DNA of 64,000 nucleotides, from IMG/VR virus record IMGVR_UViG_3300044846_001842, positions 1-64,000 of that record. One strand, 5' to 3'. The notes under the pieces were generated by a model. The model was not told the DNA's origin. It searched no databases and worked only from the letters and a program-made list of their open reading frames with translations. This document shows, piece after piece, positions 8,661 to 16,932 of the stretch. Each line of letters begins with the position of its first letter. Within the stretch, counting starts at the first letter, position 1. Position numbers and translations under genes: made by a program. The DNA is from a virus.

Positions 8661-9431
8661 ATGGGAAAAACTTTTTTACAAAAAGAAGCTCTACAAAGAG
8701 TTAATAAAGCAAAAAGATTAAGCACACAACAGTTCATTGACAAAGCAAAAGCTTTACACGGAGAAAAATTTGATTACTCTATTACAGAGTATGTCAATGC
8801 TACAACTAAAATAAAAATAGTTTGTAGAGAGCATGGGGAACAAGAAATGTTACCTCATCATCATACCCACAGTAAAAGTTATGGTTGTTCTGTGTGTGGA
8901 AAGCAAGCAATAAACAATAAAAAACAATTTACAACAGAAGAATTTATCAGTAAAATTTCAGATCTAAAAGGTTTAAATTTTGATAAAACTGTTTATAAAT
9001 CTAAAAGAGAAAAAGTAATTGTTACTTGTTTAATACATGGAGATTATGAAACAAAAGCAGAAATACTTTTAAAAGGGCATGGATGTAGAAAATGTTCTTC
9101 TGTAAACTCAAGAGGAGAAAAAGACATAGAAAGTTGGTTAGAAGAAAACAACATTTTATTTATCCCTCAAAAACAATTTAAAAATTGTATAGGAGAAAGG
9201 AAAAGAAGGTTAAGTTTTGATTTTTATATACCAGAAAAAAATCTTTGTATAGAATTTGATGGTAAACAACATTTTAAATCTATAGAATATTGGGGAGGAG
9301 AAGAAGGATTAAAAAGAAGACAACAGTCTGATAAAATAAAAACTGAATTTTGTCAAAAGAATAATATAAATTTACTGAGAGTCTCTTACTCAGAAAACAT
9401 AAGAGAAAAATTATTAAGTTCATTAATTTAA
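8661..9431 (+). CDS. Free-standing homing endonuclease (DUF723 repeats plus Vsr/PD-(D/E)XK-like domain)
   Basis: This 256-aa mobile endonuclease is inserted between the capsid gene and the next head gene. The N-terminal half holds two related units of about 60 aa (roughly 21-80 and 90-145). Each has the pattern T-x-FI-x-K, a hydrophobic C-x2-HG element and a closing GC-x2-C, as in DUF723 domains of phage homing endonucleases. The C-terminal half is nuclease-like: LSFDFYI (Asp187), CIEFDGKQHF (195-204, with Asp200, Lys202 and His204), then SDKIKTEFC (Asp224) and a final beta strand NLLRVSY. This matches Vsr-like/EDxHD enzymes. It has its own host-type promoter, whereas its neighbours appear to be read from the operon. 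Loss should not harm virion assembly. Confidence 0.85.
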   Translation: MGKTFLQKEALQRVNKAKRLSTQQFIDKAKALHGEKFDYSITEYVNATTKIKIVCREHGEQEMLPHHHTHSKSYGCSVCGKQAINNKKQFTTEEFISKISDLKGLNFDKTVYKSKREKVIVTCLIHGDYETKAEILLKGHGCRKCSSVNSRGEKDIESWLEENNILFIPQKQFKNCIGERKRRLSFDFYIPEKNLCIEFDGKQHFKSIEYWGGEEGLKRRQQSDKIKTEFCQKNNINLLRVSYSENIREKLLSSLI

Positions 9432-9443
9432 AGAGAAAAAATT

Positions 9444-10244
9444 ATGGGAGTTAAAGTTGAAGTAAGACCTATTGAATCAAAAAGATGGCACAATAAAACA
9501 GGTCAAGAGTCTTTTACAAGACCAAAAAAAATCCAAGCATTAGTAGATGGCAATACTATGAGGTATGCCACAGGGTTAACTGAGCAAGATATTAAAGAGT
9601 TAGCTAAAAAGGGAACTAAGTATGACTTATCAGACCAGTACAATTCAGATGCTCCACACCCATTTTGGGATTCTAACATGGCAGTAGTTAAGTTAGAAAA
9701 CAACACAATGTTTTTTGATACAGACAATGCCATTGACTTTATTAAGATTAGAATTATGAAAGCTAGTAAGTATGTTGCTAATTCTATGGCAGAGTATGAG
9801 CAAGGAGAATGGCCAGAAGCTACTCATGTTATCTATGATGAAGCAGAACAAGCTCAAGTATTAGCAAGTAAAGTAGAACAAAAGAATACTGCTATCATTG
9901 AAGCTTCTAAATTAAGCCTAGACAGAAAAGTTCAACTTATTTTGGTATTAGGTGGTAAGAATATGAAAAACCAATCTGCAGACTTTGTTGCTGTAGAATT
10001 AGATAAGATTATTCAAAAAGATGCTGGAGAATTTTTAAGATACTTGAATTTAGATAAAAAACAATTAGCCTCACATGCTCTTGTTTTAGAAGCTCTTCAA
10101 AAATCAGTATTGAGAAAAGAAGGACAAAGAATTTATCACATGGACTCTCCTTTAGGTATTGATGAAATTGAAGTAGCTGAATATCTTTCTAAAGAAGAAA
10201 ACCAAGATATTAAAATGCTGATATTATCTAAGATTAATAATTAA
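9444..10244 (+). CDS. Conserved structural/head-associated protein of unknown role
   Basis: The product is 266 aa and soluble. The N-terminal half is mixed alpha/beta (RPIESKRWHNKTGQESF, then MRYATGLTEQDIKELAKKG). The C-terminal half is helical and charged (about 150-266). No catalytic motif is visible. It follows the major capsid gene once the inserted endonuclease gene is discounted, and starts 12 bases after it. In crAss-like phages the gene after the capsid gene is usually a conserved virion or assembly protein. Structural role is inferred from position; I cannot name it more precisely. Confidence 0.75.
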   Translation: MGVKVEVRPIESKRWHNKTGQESFTRPKKIQALVDGNTMRYATGLTEQDIKELAKKGTKYDLSDQYNSDAPHPFWDSNMAVVKLENNTMFFDTDNAIDFIKIRIMKASKYVANSMAEYEQGEWPEATHVIYDEAEQAQVLASKVEQKNTAIIEASKLSLDRKVQLILVLGGKNMKNQSADFVAVELDKIIQKDAGEFLRYLNLDKKQLASHALVLEALQKSVLRKEGQRIYHMDSPLGIDEIEVAEYLSKEENQDIKMLILSKINN

Positions 10245-10249
10245 AAACT

Positions 10250-10951
10250 ATGACTACTAGGGAAATGCATTATGACTTCAAAAGGAAGTTTAATAAAATA
10301 GACAGTCAGAAAAACAGAAATTTATTAGTTCCTGAAATTGATTGGTTACTAAATGAAGCTTCAGAACTGTTTGTAAAGAAAATTGCACAACCTAAAACAG
10401 AAAATAGTCTTGGATTTGAATCTAGTCAAAGAATAATTGATGACATTAAAAGTATTGTTGTTCCTGGTGCTTGGTTACCTGTTACAAATAGTTTAATAAC
10501 CTTACCTGCAGATTACTTATATTTTGTAAGGTGTAGAGTAAGGTTATCAAAAAATAATTGCAAGTCTCAAGAAGCTGTACTTTATATTAGAGAACACAGA
10601 GATTTGTTTGAAGAAAGTACATTTTACAATGCTAACTTTGAATGGAGAGAAGTCAATGGAGTTTATAACTCTCAAGGTATTCAATCCTTTACAGATGGCA
10701 CATTTACAATAGATCAAGCTAAACTGACTTATATCAGAAAATGGCCTTATTTTCACAATGCTCAAGACTTCAATGGAGGTTCTTATGCAAACTTAGATGG
10801 GGTTGTCTTAACAGGTACAGTGCAATGTGACCTTCCTGCTCATGTACACAGAGAGATTGTTGATATTGCAGTTATGCTTGCAGCAAGTGAGGTACCAACC
10901 TCAGACTTACAAGTTAAAGCTAGTAAGTTAGGTTTTAATCAGATTGTTTAA
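10250..10951 (+). CDS. Head-tail connector / tail-stub protein (probable)
   Basis: This 233-aa protein starts five bases after the previous stop. It opens with a helical segment (MHYDFKRKFNKIDSQKNRN, VPEIDWLLNEASELFVKK), then a beta-rich middle (LPADYLYFVRCRVRL), and ends with a helix pair (VHREIVDIAVMLAASE). That layout is shared with two later proteins of the window (16933-17634 and 22163-23191), which suggests a family of ring or connector components at the portal vertex. The similarity is in architecture; I see no strong residue identity. A connector or ring role is inference from layout and module position. Confidence 0.65.
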   Translation: MTTREMHYDFKRKFNKIDSQKNRNLLVPEIDWLLNEASELFVKKIAQPKTENSLGFESSQRIIDDIKSIVVPGAWLPVTNSLITLPADYLYFVRCRVRLSKNNCKSQEAVLYIREHRDLFEESTFYNANFEWREVNGVYNSQGIQSFTDGTFTIDQAKLTYIRKWPYFHNAQDFNGGSYANLDGVVLTGTVQCDLPAHVHREIVDIAVMLAASEVPTSDLQVKASKLGFNQIV

Positions 10952-10968
10952 TTAAATAACTAAAAGTC

Positions 10969-12132
10969 ATGAGTAATCGTAACAATGATGTTTTTTCAGT
11001 ACTCGTAGAGTCTGAATGTGATGGTAATTTCTTTAGTAGTGGAAATACTATTGAAGAGTTAAGTAATGGACAAATTGGTGCATTTGATGCAGCTACCAAT
11101 TTATCTGTAGACGCTTTTACTAACCCTATGCCAAATGAAATTTTCTTTGCACAGGCTTATCAAAAAAACAATGGAAGTACTGACTTCAGATTTTCTGCAG
11201 GTCAAGTAATTCAAAGAAAAGGTGTAGTAGGATTTACAGAAGTAAGTTGTACTGAAGGTTCTCCTATGGAAGTTACTGTAGGTAACTTTAGAGCAGAGTG
11301 TGATACTGAGTATGGTATCCGTGTAGAATTCCGTAATGCAAAAATCAACAGAATCCAAGGTTATAACCAATTTAGCAAAGCTTATATGGTTAAAACTCCT
11401 TGCTGTGATGATTGTGCTGAAGGATGTGGTAGCTTAGATGCTAACGTATTAAGCCAATTAATGGTAGCTGCTATCAATTCTGATGAATCAGGGTTAGTTC
11501 AAGCAGTGTTTGTTGCAAGACAAAGTATTGATTCTGGAGATCATGGTACTTCTACTGATTACTCTACAGGAGATGTAGTTTCTGCTGCTGACGTTGCAGA
11601 ATTAATTGTATTTAATTCTACTGCTGTAGCTGCTGACCAAGTATTTGCTGATTTTAAATTGATTAGCCAACCTTTGTCTATTGGTTCTTTCTGCCAAGTA
11701 AACTTACACTACTACAAATTATTAGAAACTACTTTGATTGTTTCTTTGATTGAAGGTTTTGGATGTTCAGGTGCAACTACTATTAATCAATATCCTACTT
11801 TTGCACAAGGTACAGGAATCAATATCCAACAAAAAGAGTATCATGCTTCAGGTTGGGCTGGTTCAGGACCATACAAATTGTCTCAAGTAACTGGTACTGC
11901 TTATGGTAATATTACTTACTTAGCTGATAAGAACACTTCTTATAACCAAGTTATCTTGGAGTATAACCAAAGTTCTGAATCAGGATGGCAAGAATATAGT
12001 AATCCTTTGAGTACAGTATTTGCATTCCCATGTGATAATGAGGATTGTGAAGATACTCAAGGTGGACTTGTAAATTTCTTACAAGCTTGGACTACTAACA
12101 CTCCTTTAGAAGTATTAGCTCCAATAGTCTAA
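10969..12132 (+). CDS. Virion protein with Cys-rich insertion (head or tail decoration, probable)
   Basis: This 387-aa, beta-rich protein is dominated by Ser, Thr, Gly and Asn, typical of virion surface or tube proteins. A compact cysteine cluster (PCCDDCAEGC, about 143-152) separates an N-terminal beta domain from a second beta domain. Codon use (more AAC, TTC, CGT) resembles that of the capsid gene, hinting at high expression. It is the last gene before a strong terminator at 12155-12197, closing the head transcription unit. Candidates are an auxiliary capsid protein, head fibre or abundant tail component. I cannot separate these by sequence alone. Confidence 0.7.
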   Translation: MSNRNNDVFSVLVESECDGNFFSSGNTIEELSNGQIGAFDAATNLSVDAFTNPMPNEIFFAQAYQKNNGSTDFRFSAGQVIQRKGVVGFTEVSCTEGSPMEVTVGNFRAECDTEYGIRVEFRNAKINRIQGYNQFSKAYMVKTPCCDDCAEGCGSLDANVLSQLMVAAINSDESGLVQAVFVARQSIDSGDHGTSTDYSTGDVVSAADVAELIVFNSTAVAADQVFADFKLISQPLSIGSFCQVNLHYYKLLETTLIVSLIEGFGCSGATTINQYPTFAQGTGINIQQKEYHASGWAGSGPYKLSQVTGTAYGNITYLADKNTSYNQVILEYNQSSESGWQEYSNPLSTVFAFPCDNEDCEDTQGGLVNFLQAWTTNTPLEVLAPIV

Positions 12133-12154
12133 GGAATTTAAAATAAGCTATTAC

Positions 12155-12197
12155 AAAAAACATCTCTATACCCATAGAGATGTTTTTATTTTTTTTT
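12155..12197 (+). terminator. Intrinsic terminator after the head module
   Basis: A perfect 9-bp stem CATCTCTAT / ATAGAGATG (12161-12169 with 12174-12182) and a 4-nt loop are extended by five A-T pairs (12156-12160 with 12183-12187). A further T-rich run follows to 12197. It lies 23 bases after the stop of the preceding gene. Confidence 0.9.
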
Positions 12198-12198
12198 G

Positions 12199-12206
12199 TA
12201 TATTTG
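12199..12206 (+). promoter_or_regulatory. Possible -7 promoter element restarting transcription after the terminator
   Basis: TATATTTG matches the Bacteroidetes -7 consensus TAnnTTTG and sits just after the terminator and 20 bases before the ATG at 12227. No good TTTG is found 19-21 nt upstream (that stretch is the hairpin), so this is only a half-match. Position between terminator and start codon is the main support. Confidence 0.4.
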
Positions 12207-12226
12207 AACCTTATAAAATAGTTCTT

Positions 12227-12913
12227 ATGCCAGTAGCACACACATATACTAAATATAAAGATGTACATACTTTAACAAATGATACTAATAATTTAGTAAA
12301 TTATGTTATTATAAAAGTACTCTGTGATGAAACATCTATTATAAGTACAGGAGATTTACAACCTGATGCAAGTATTACTATTAATTTTCCTGTAGATGGA
12401 GAGTATGAAGTAAGTTTAGCAGAAAAGGAAGATAATGGTACAGCAATCATTACAATTAACACAGATTCTTTTACAATAGAGACTTTTAATAATCTTTTAG
12501 TTTCTTTTATTGCAGATGCTGAAAAACTATTATGTGGTTGTTCTAAGTGTGATGATTGTGAAGAATGTAATGAATGCCAAGATTATTTAGGTGCTCTTAC
12601 AAAAGCAATATCTTTTACTGTTTTAAATCCTGTTTACAATACTCTTGTAAATACAGGATTAAATAGTATCTCTTGTTCTTTAGGAGATGAAATGATTTGT
12701 TCTATATTGAATGAAAAAGTATTTGGTTCTTCTTCTGTGAAAGAACCTTTACTAAAAATACTTGCTAGTTATTTCTTAGGTTTTTATTATTATGACTTAG
12801 GAGAAGCTGAAGATTCTGAAGAAGAACAATATATAAAAGATAAATATAAATCTGTCAAAATGCTTAAGTGCATAACTAAACTAGGTTTTGACTTAACCGT
12901 GTTTCAAGATTAA
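12227..12913 (+). CDS. Hypothetical virion-associated protein with Cys knot-like cluster
   Basis: The product is 228 aa. Residues 1-100 look like a single beta-sandwich domain (NLVNYVIIKVLCDE, FPVDGEYEVSLAEKED). Then comes a dense cysteine cluster (CGCSKCDDCEECNECQ, about 105-120) and a helical C-terminal half (KEPLLKILASYFLGFYYYDLG). The CxxC spacing could bind metal, or form disulfides only outside the cell. It is the first gene after the terminator and precedes the fibre genes, so it may join fibres to the particle. I do not recognise the family. Confidence 0.65.
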   Translation: MPVAHTYTKYKDVHTLTNDTNNLVNYVIIKVLCDETSIISTGDLQPDASITINFPVDGEYEVSLAEKEDNGTAIITINTDSFTIETFNNLLVSFIADAEKLLCGCSKCDDCEECNECQDYLGALTKAISFTVLNPVYNTLVNTGLNSISCSLGDEMICSILNEKVFGSSSVKEPLLKILASYFLGFYYYDLGEAEDSEEEQYIKDKYKSVKMLKCITKLGFDLTVFQD

Positions 12914-12924
12914 AACTAAACACT

Positions 12925-13854
12925 ATGGCAGGTATAGAAGAAAGATTAACAAGATTAGAAAAGATACTTAATAAAGTACTTTGCTGTGAGACCAATGATT
13001 TTACAGGTCCTCAAGGTCCTGTAGGAGCACCTGGGGAAGATGGTGCACCTGGTTCTCAAGGTCCTCAAGGTGTCCCTGGTCCTGTTGGACCTGCAGGATT
13101 AAACTGGATGGGTACTTTTGTTCCTTGTGTAGTCTACAGTCAAAATGATGCTGTAAGTTTTGAAGGAGCTTCTTACTTTGTTACTTGTGAAGACACTTCA
13201 GGTGGAGAATGTGAATCTCCTTATGATAATACTACTTGTTGGGCATTACTTGCTAGTCAAGGAGCTACAGGGCCTATGGGGCCTCAAGGACCAGCAGGAA
13301 CTTCTGCTACTATTCCACCTCTTACTCAAGCAAGTTTAGTTGCAGATACTACTTCTCCTCCTACTATTACAGAAGACATTAACTTTGTAACTTGTAATGC
13401 GAGTACAGACTCAATTACTTTACCTTCTCCTAGTTTCTTAGGACAAGAAATATTAGTACTTGCTCAGAATAATTTATACAACTTTTTTGTAAAATCTGCT
13501 TCTTTTATAATTGAAGACCATGGTACTCAATTTCCTGTAAACAGTCTTACTGTACAACCTAATAATACTTATAGATTTACTTGGAATGGTAAAGCTTGGA
13601 CTGCAGAAGCTATTAATGGTAGAGCATACAAGTTTAATAATTATGATTTAGTAAGAACTCTTTTTAATATAAAAGAAACTGAAGTTAACAGTGTGACTTC
13701 AGGAGCAGGAATTACTTTAGCTTATTTAAATTCTACTTATACTTCAGCTCAATATCCTATAGGGTTTAAAGTTTATTTTACTATACCTAAAACAGTTGCT
13801 ATTAAAATTAGCAATACAGATTGGGTTAGCATTAGTTTTGGAACTATTACTTAA
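12925..13854 (+). CDS. Collagen-like fibre protein
   Basis: This 309-aa fibre starts with a short coiled-coil adaptor (GIEERLTRLEKILNKVLCC, 3-21). Two collagen-type Gly-X-Y runs follow: about 29-60 (GPQGPVGAPGEDGAPG and on) and about 115-128 (GATGPMGPQGPAG). Between them is a small beta domain of carbohydrate-binding type (VVYSQNDAVSFEGASYFVT). The C-terminal 180 residues are beta-rich. Gly-X-Y segments in phage proteins form triple-helical shafts, so a trimeric fibre is likely. The adaptor resembles the N-termini of the proteins at 13866 and 18110, suggesting attachment to a common virion site. Confidence 0.8.
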   Translation: MAGIEERLTRLEKILNKVLCCETNDFTGPQGPVGAPGEDGAPGSQGPQGVPGPVGPAGLNWMGTFVPCVVYSQNDAVSFEGASYFVTCEDTSGGECESPYDNTTCWALLASQGATGPMGPQGPAGTSATIPPLTQASLVADTTSPPTITEDINFVTCNASTDSITLPSPSFLGQEILVLAQNNLYNFFVKSASFIIEDHGTQFPVNSLTVQPNNTYRFTWNGKAWTAEAINGRAYKFNNYDLVRTLFNIKETEVNSVTSGAGITLAYLNSTYTSAQYPIGFKVYFTIPKTVAIKISNTDWVSISFGTIT

Positions 13855-13865
13855 TATACAGTATC

Positions 13866-15098
13866 ATGGCATTACTAGAAATAGAGAGAATTAAAAAAGA
13901 TATTCAATGGCTTTATTATAATATGAGATGCTTACTTAATAAATCTGCCTTAGAGTCTCCTATAACTGCTACAGAATGGTCTAGTAATCATAGTGCATCT
14001 ACATACAATCAATATCAAATAGGAACTTTTGTTTGGTATCAAGGTAATATATATGAATGTATTGCAACTAATGATGGTTTACCTGTATCTTCTACTTTAT
14101 ATTGGAAACTTATTGGTCCAGGTCATTTACTACAAGAAGAACAAACTGATTGGAATTCTACAGGAGGAAGAAATCAGTTAAAAAATAAACCTACTTCTAC
14201 ATCTGAATTTATTAATGATGGAGAAGATGGTAGTAGTCCTTTTGCTACTATGAATGATTTACCAATGCTTCAAGATTTAGATTCAGTTCTAGGTGCTGGA
14301 GATACTGCAGAAGATAAAGATGCTAATATTAAAGAACTAGGGTTATATGATGATTACCAATCTAATGTTGTAACTCCTGGATTTGCAAAAGTGTTTGCAG
14401 AAAATTTTAAACTTTGGTTTAAAGATAAAACAGGAATTAACTTATTTTACATAGGTTATGGAGTAATTAGATTTTTTAAAGGTGTATATACTTTTAATAT
14501 TTCTACTTCTAATCTTACAGGTAATAGAACTGCTACTTTTCAAGATAAATCAGGAGTAGTTGCATATACTTCTGATATTGCTGCAACAACAAACTATGGT
14601 CTATATAGTCAAACTGATGAAATAGCTCCTGTAACAGGACTTACAGAGGGAACTTTAATAGGACCAGGCTTAGGTACTCTTTCTGTTCCTGCTAATGCTT
14701 TTCAAGTAGGAGATTGTTTTACTTTAAAAATGTCTGGTAAAATTTCTAATGCTAACAATGCTCAACTAATTATTTCATTAAAGTCTGATGGACTTATTAT
14801 AGGAACTACAGGTACTTTAACTTTACCGGCTACTACAAATAAAAATTGGGAGTTAAGTGCAACTTTTGTTATAAGAATAGCAGGTGTTGCAACAACTGCA
14901 GAATTACAAACTAATGGTAGTTTTATTTATAATAAAAATTCAAGTAATGCTTTTGAAGGGCAAATTTTTGATTATAATGAGTCTTTAAATTTTGACACTA
15001 CTATTACTAATACTTTAGAGATTACAGCTACTTGGTTAACTTCTAGTGCTACTAATTCTATTCATTCACATCAATTAAATTTAAATAAAATTTACTAA
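13866..15098 (+). CDS. Tail or head fibre protein
   Basis: This 410-aa protein has an N-terminal helical adaptor (LEIERIKKDIQWLYYNMRCLL, 4-24). A carbohydrate-binding-like motif follows (YQIGTFVWYQGNIYEC), then a linker with the tail-fibre signature DWNSTGGRNQLKNKP, and a long beta-rich Ser/Thr/Asn region to the end. The motif order (adaptor, sugar-binding-like domain, NKP linker, beta-rich shaft) is typical of receptor-binding fibres. Its TAA shares its last base with the start of the next small gene. Which sugar or receptor is bound cannot be read from the sequence. Confidence 0.75.
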   Translation: MALLEIERIKKDIQWLYYNMRCLLNKSALESPITATEWSSNHSASTYNQYQIGTFVWYQGNIYECIATNDGLPVSSTLYWKLIGPGHLLQEEQTDWNSTGGRNQLKNKPTSTSEFINDGEDGSSPFATMNDLPMLQDLDSVLGAGDTAEDKDANIKELGLYDDYQSNVVTPGFAKVFAENFKLWFKDKTGINLFYIGYGVIRFFKGVYTFNISTSNLTGNRTATFQDKSGVVAYTSDIAATTNYGLYSQTDEIAPVTGLTEGTLIGPGLGTLSVPANAFQVGDCFTLKMSGKISNANNAQLIISLKSDGLIIGTTGTLTLPATTNKNWELSATFVIRIAGVATTAELQTNGSFIYNKNSSNAFEGQIFDYNESLNFDTTITNTLEITATWLTSSATNSIHSHQLNLNKIY

Positions 15099-15235
15099 TG
15101 GCAGTTAAAGCAAACTCAACAACATTCACTCCAAGACCCAAAGTAAGTAGACCTGGAGTACATGCTAAAAGCAAAACATCTTCTATGAAGAACTCTAAGA
15201 GTTATAAAAAAGCTTATAGAGGTCAAGGGAAGTAA
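15098..15235 (+). CDS. Small basic conserved protein (45 aa)
   Basis: This 45-residue, strongly basic protein starts at an ATG whose A is the last base of the previous stop codon. It contains RPGVHAKSKTSSMKNSKSYK and ends KKAYRGQGK. I recall short proteins with this RPGVHAK-S-K...YK-x-Y-RGQG pattern in the late modules of many crAss-like phages, where they have no assigned function. The charge suggests contact with nucleic acid or with acidic virion proteins. It has no acidic residues at all. The TAATG overlap points to translational coupling with the fibre gene. Confidence 0.75.
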   Translation: MAVKANSTTFTPRPKVSRPGVHAKSKTSSMKNSKSYKKAYRGQGK

Positions 15236-15255
15236 TTTGTTTAAATCTTAGGATT

Positions 15256-15846
15256 ATGAAACAGCTTATATATATCTACCTTTTATTAAAACAATGCACC
15301 ATGGAATGGCTATCTCTTTATTCTAAGTACTTTATTAAACTAGGAATTAGTTTAAAAACAATGACCTCAAGTCCTATAACTGCTGTAGCAGGAGGAACTG
15401 TTGTAACAGTATCTGTATTTTCTTCAGTACAGAAGGCTATATTGCTTCTGTTTTTATTTTTTATACTTGACTTCATTACAGGAATTTTAGCTTCTTGGAG
15501 AGAAAAGAAACAGGCAGAAAAAGAGAATCCAAAACTAAAAGAAACATCCTTAATATCTTCTGACAAATTAAAGTTATCTGCTATAAAAGCTTTTACTTAT
15601 GCTAGTGCTATCTTAAGTATTTATGGTATAGAAAAAGTATTTTTTATTAAGACTTTTAAGATAGATACTATTAGTGATGAAAACATGACTATCACATTAA
15701 TCTTTGTAGGTTTCTGTTGTGCTATAGAGTTTTACTCTATTGTATTTGAAAACTTTAAAAGAATGGGGTATGACATAGTAAAGAAATTTACAAACACAGT
15801 AACAGGAGTTAAAACATTAATTTCCAGATTACAAAAACCAGTTTAA
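15256..15846 (+). CDS. Holin-like membrane protein (phage holin 4 / TcdE-type family)
   Basis: This 196-aa membrane protein has hydrophobic segments at about 40-58, 60-80 (ILLLFLFFILDFITGILAS), 110-127 and 144-165. The DFITGILASWREKK element is the signature of the toxin-secretion/phage-lysis holin family. Holins form membrane lesions that time lysis. The start is uncertain: a second Met at residue 16 (codon at 15301) would give a 181-aa protein. A recognisable endolysin is not adjacent, but a spanin-like pair lies about 5 kb downstream. Confidence 0.75.
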   Translation: MKQLIYIYLLLKQCTMEWLSLYSKYFIKLGISLKTMTSSPITAVAGGTVVTVSVFSSVQKAILLLFLFFILDFITGILASWREKKQAEKENPKLKETSLISSDKLKLSAIKAFTYASAILSIYGIEKVFFIKTFKIDTISDENMTITLIFVGFCCAIEFYSIVFENFKRMGYDIVKKFTNTVTGVKTLISRLQKPV

Positions 15847-15870
15847 TAAATAATTCCATACATTTGTAGT

Positions 15871-16560
15871 ATGGAATTACTAGATAAAATTAAACAGCCA
15901 TTTAGTACTTTAAGTTTTGAAGAGAAAGAACATAAGTACTTTGTAGAAGAGGAACCAATAGAGATTTCAGTATCAGGATTGATTTCTAACTACTATGAAA
16001 AATTCAATGCACATGAAGTAAGTGCAAGGGTATCTCAGAGAACAGGAGTACCTCAAACTATGATACTTCAAGATTGGGTTGATATAAATAAAGAAGCTAT
16101 TGAAAGAGGACACAGAGTACACTCTTTTGGAGAACTTTATCAATTTGATAGAACCCTTACACCTTCTTGTCCTCAAGAAGAAGCTATTGTGAAGTTCTGG
16201 AAAGAGTTACCAGAACATATTATACCAGTAGCTGCAGAACTTAGGATGTACCACTTTAAAGAGTTATATGCAGGTACAGCAGATATAATCTTATTTGATA
16301 CAAAAACACAGACCTATATAATAGCTGACTACAAGACAAATAAAGACTTGTATAAGAACTTTAAAGGTAAAACAATGACAGGTATATTTAGTCACCTATT
16401 AGATTGTCCTTTAAATCATTATGTAATTCAGCTTTCTTATTACCAAATACTTCTAGAACAAGTAGGAGTTAAAGTAGGTAGAAGAGTTATTATATGGTTA
16501 GGATTAGATGGTAACTATACACTAATAGATACAGACAACGTAACTAATTTATTATTATGA
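15871..16560 (+). CDS. RecB/Cas4-like PD-(D/E)XK nuclease
   Basis: This 229-aa protein has the full set of RecB-family nuclease motifs: GHRVHS (80-85), AAEL (Glu123), AGTADI (Asp138), IADYKT (Asp153 and Lys155) and QLSYYQ (187-192). These form the metal site and the following helix of a PD-(D/E)XK fold, as in Cas4-like exonucleases. There is no four-cysteine FeS cluster, unlike Cas4. Roles could be DNA-end processing during recombination or packaging, since it sits among structural genes. A TACATTTG box lies just upstream (15859-15866) without a -33 element. Its stop overlaps the next ATG (ATGA). Confidence 0.8.
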   Translation: MELLDKIKQPFSTLSFEEKEHKYFVEEEPIEISVSGLISNYYEKFNAHEVSARVSQRTGVPQTMILQDWVDINKEAIERGHRVHSFGELYQFDRTLTPSCPQEEAIVKFWKELPEHIIPVAAELRMYHFKELYAGTADIILFDTKTQTYIIADYKTNKDLYKNFKGKTMTGIFSHLLDCPLNHYVIQLSYYQILLEQVGVKVGRRVIIWLGLDGNYTLIDTDNVTNLLL

Positions 16561-16931
16561 AACACATTGAATTACACAGATTTAAAAAAGCTTTAGGAGT
16601 TGCCTTTGGTATTTTCTTTCCTTCTGATGCTAAAAAATTAGAGCAAAAGCAGGGTATTGGAAAACAACTTGATTTAGTTTTAGTTACTCCAAGTAGACAG
16701 ACTGCTACTGTAACTCATCTTAGAAAACTTACAGGTTGGACTGTTAAACAAGCCACTGCTTTTTTTAAAGAAGGAGACTATCCTAAAGTAGTTATTTATA
16801 ATGTAAATCCTAAAGGAAAACTAAATCCAGATGAATCAAAAGAAAAAAAAGCAATAGAAAAATATATGGATATAGAATTTTACATAGAAAATGTAGCTAC
16901 AAAAGATAATGTAATTTTCAAAATCTACTAA
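16557..16931 (+). CDS. Small protein resembling the C-terminal domain of ribosomal protein L7/L12
   Basis: The product is 124 aa. Around residues 48-80 the sequence HLRKLTGWTVKQATAFF, followed by YPKVVI, has the spacing of the L7/L12 C-terminal domain (V-x4-RELTGLGLKEAK). That domain presents a helix-turn-helix surface to translation factors. This is pattern resemblance by eye, not a proven homology, and the rest of the protein (a basic N-terminus, KNKxxIEKY-like tail) is not diagnostic. It overlaps the nuclease gene by ATGA and ends one base before the connector gene, so all three are probably translated together. Role unknown. Confidence 0.6.
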   Translation: MKHIELHRFKKALGVAFGIFFPSDAKKLEQKQGIGKQLDLVLVTPSRQTATVTHLRKLTGWTVKQATAFFKEGDYPKVVIYNVNPKGKLNPDESKEKKAIEKYMDIEFYIENVATKDNVIFKIY

Positions 16932-16932
16932 G

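Noticed and set aside
15859-15866. TACATTTG box before the RecB-like nuclease gene as a promoter
   Set aside because: No -33 element at the right distance, and transcription would start at the ATG.
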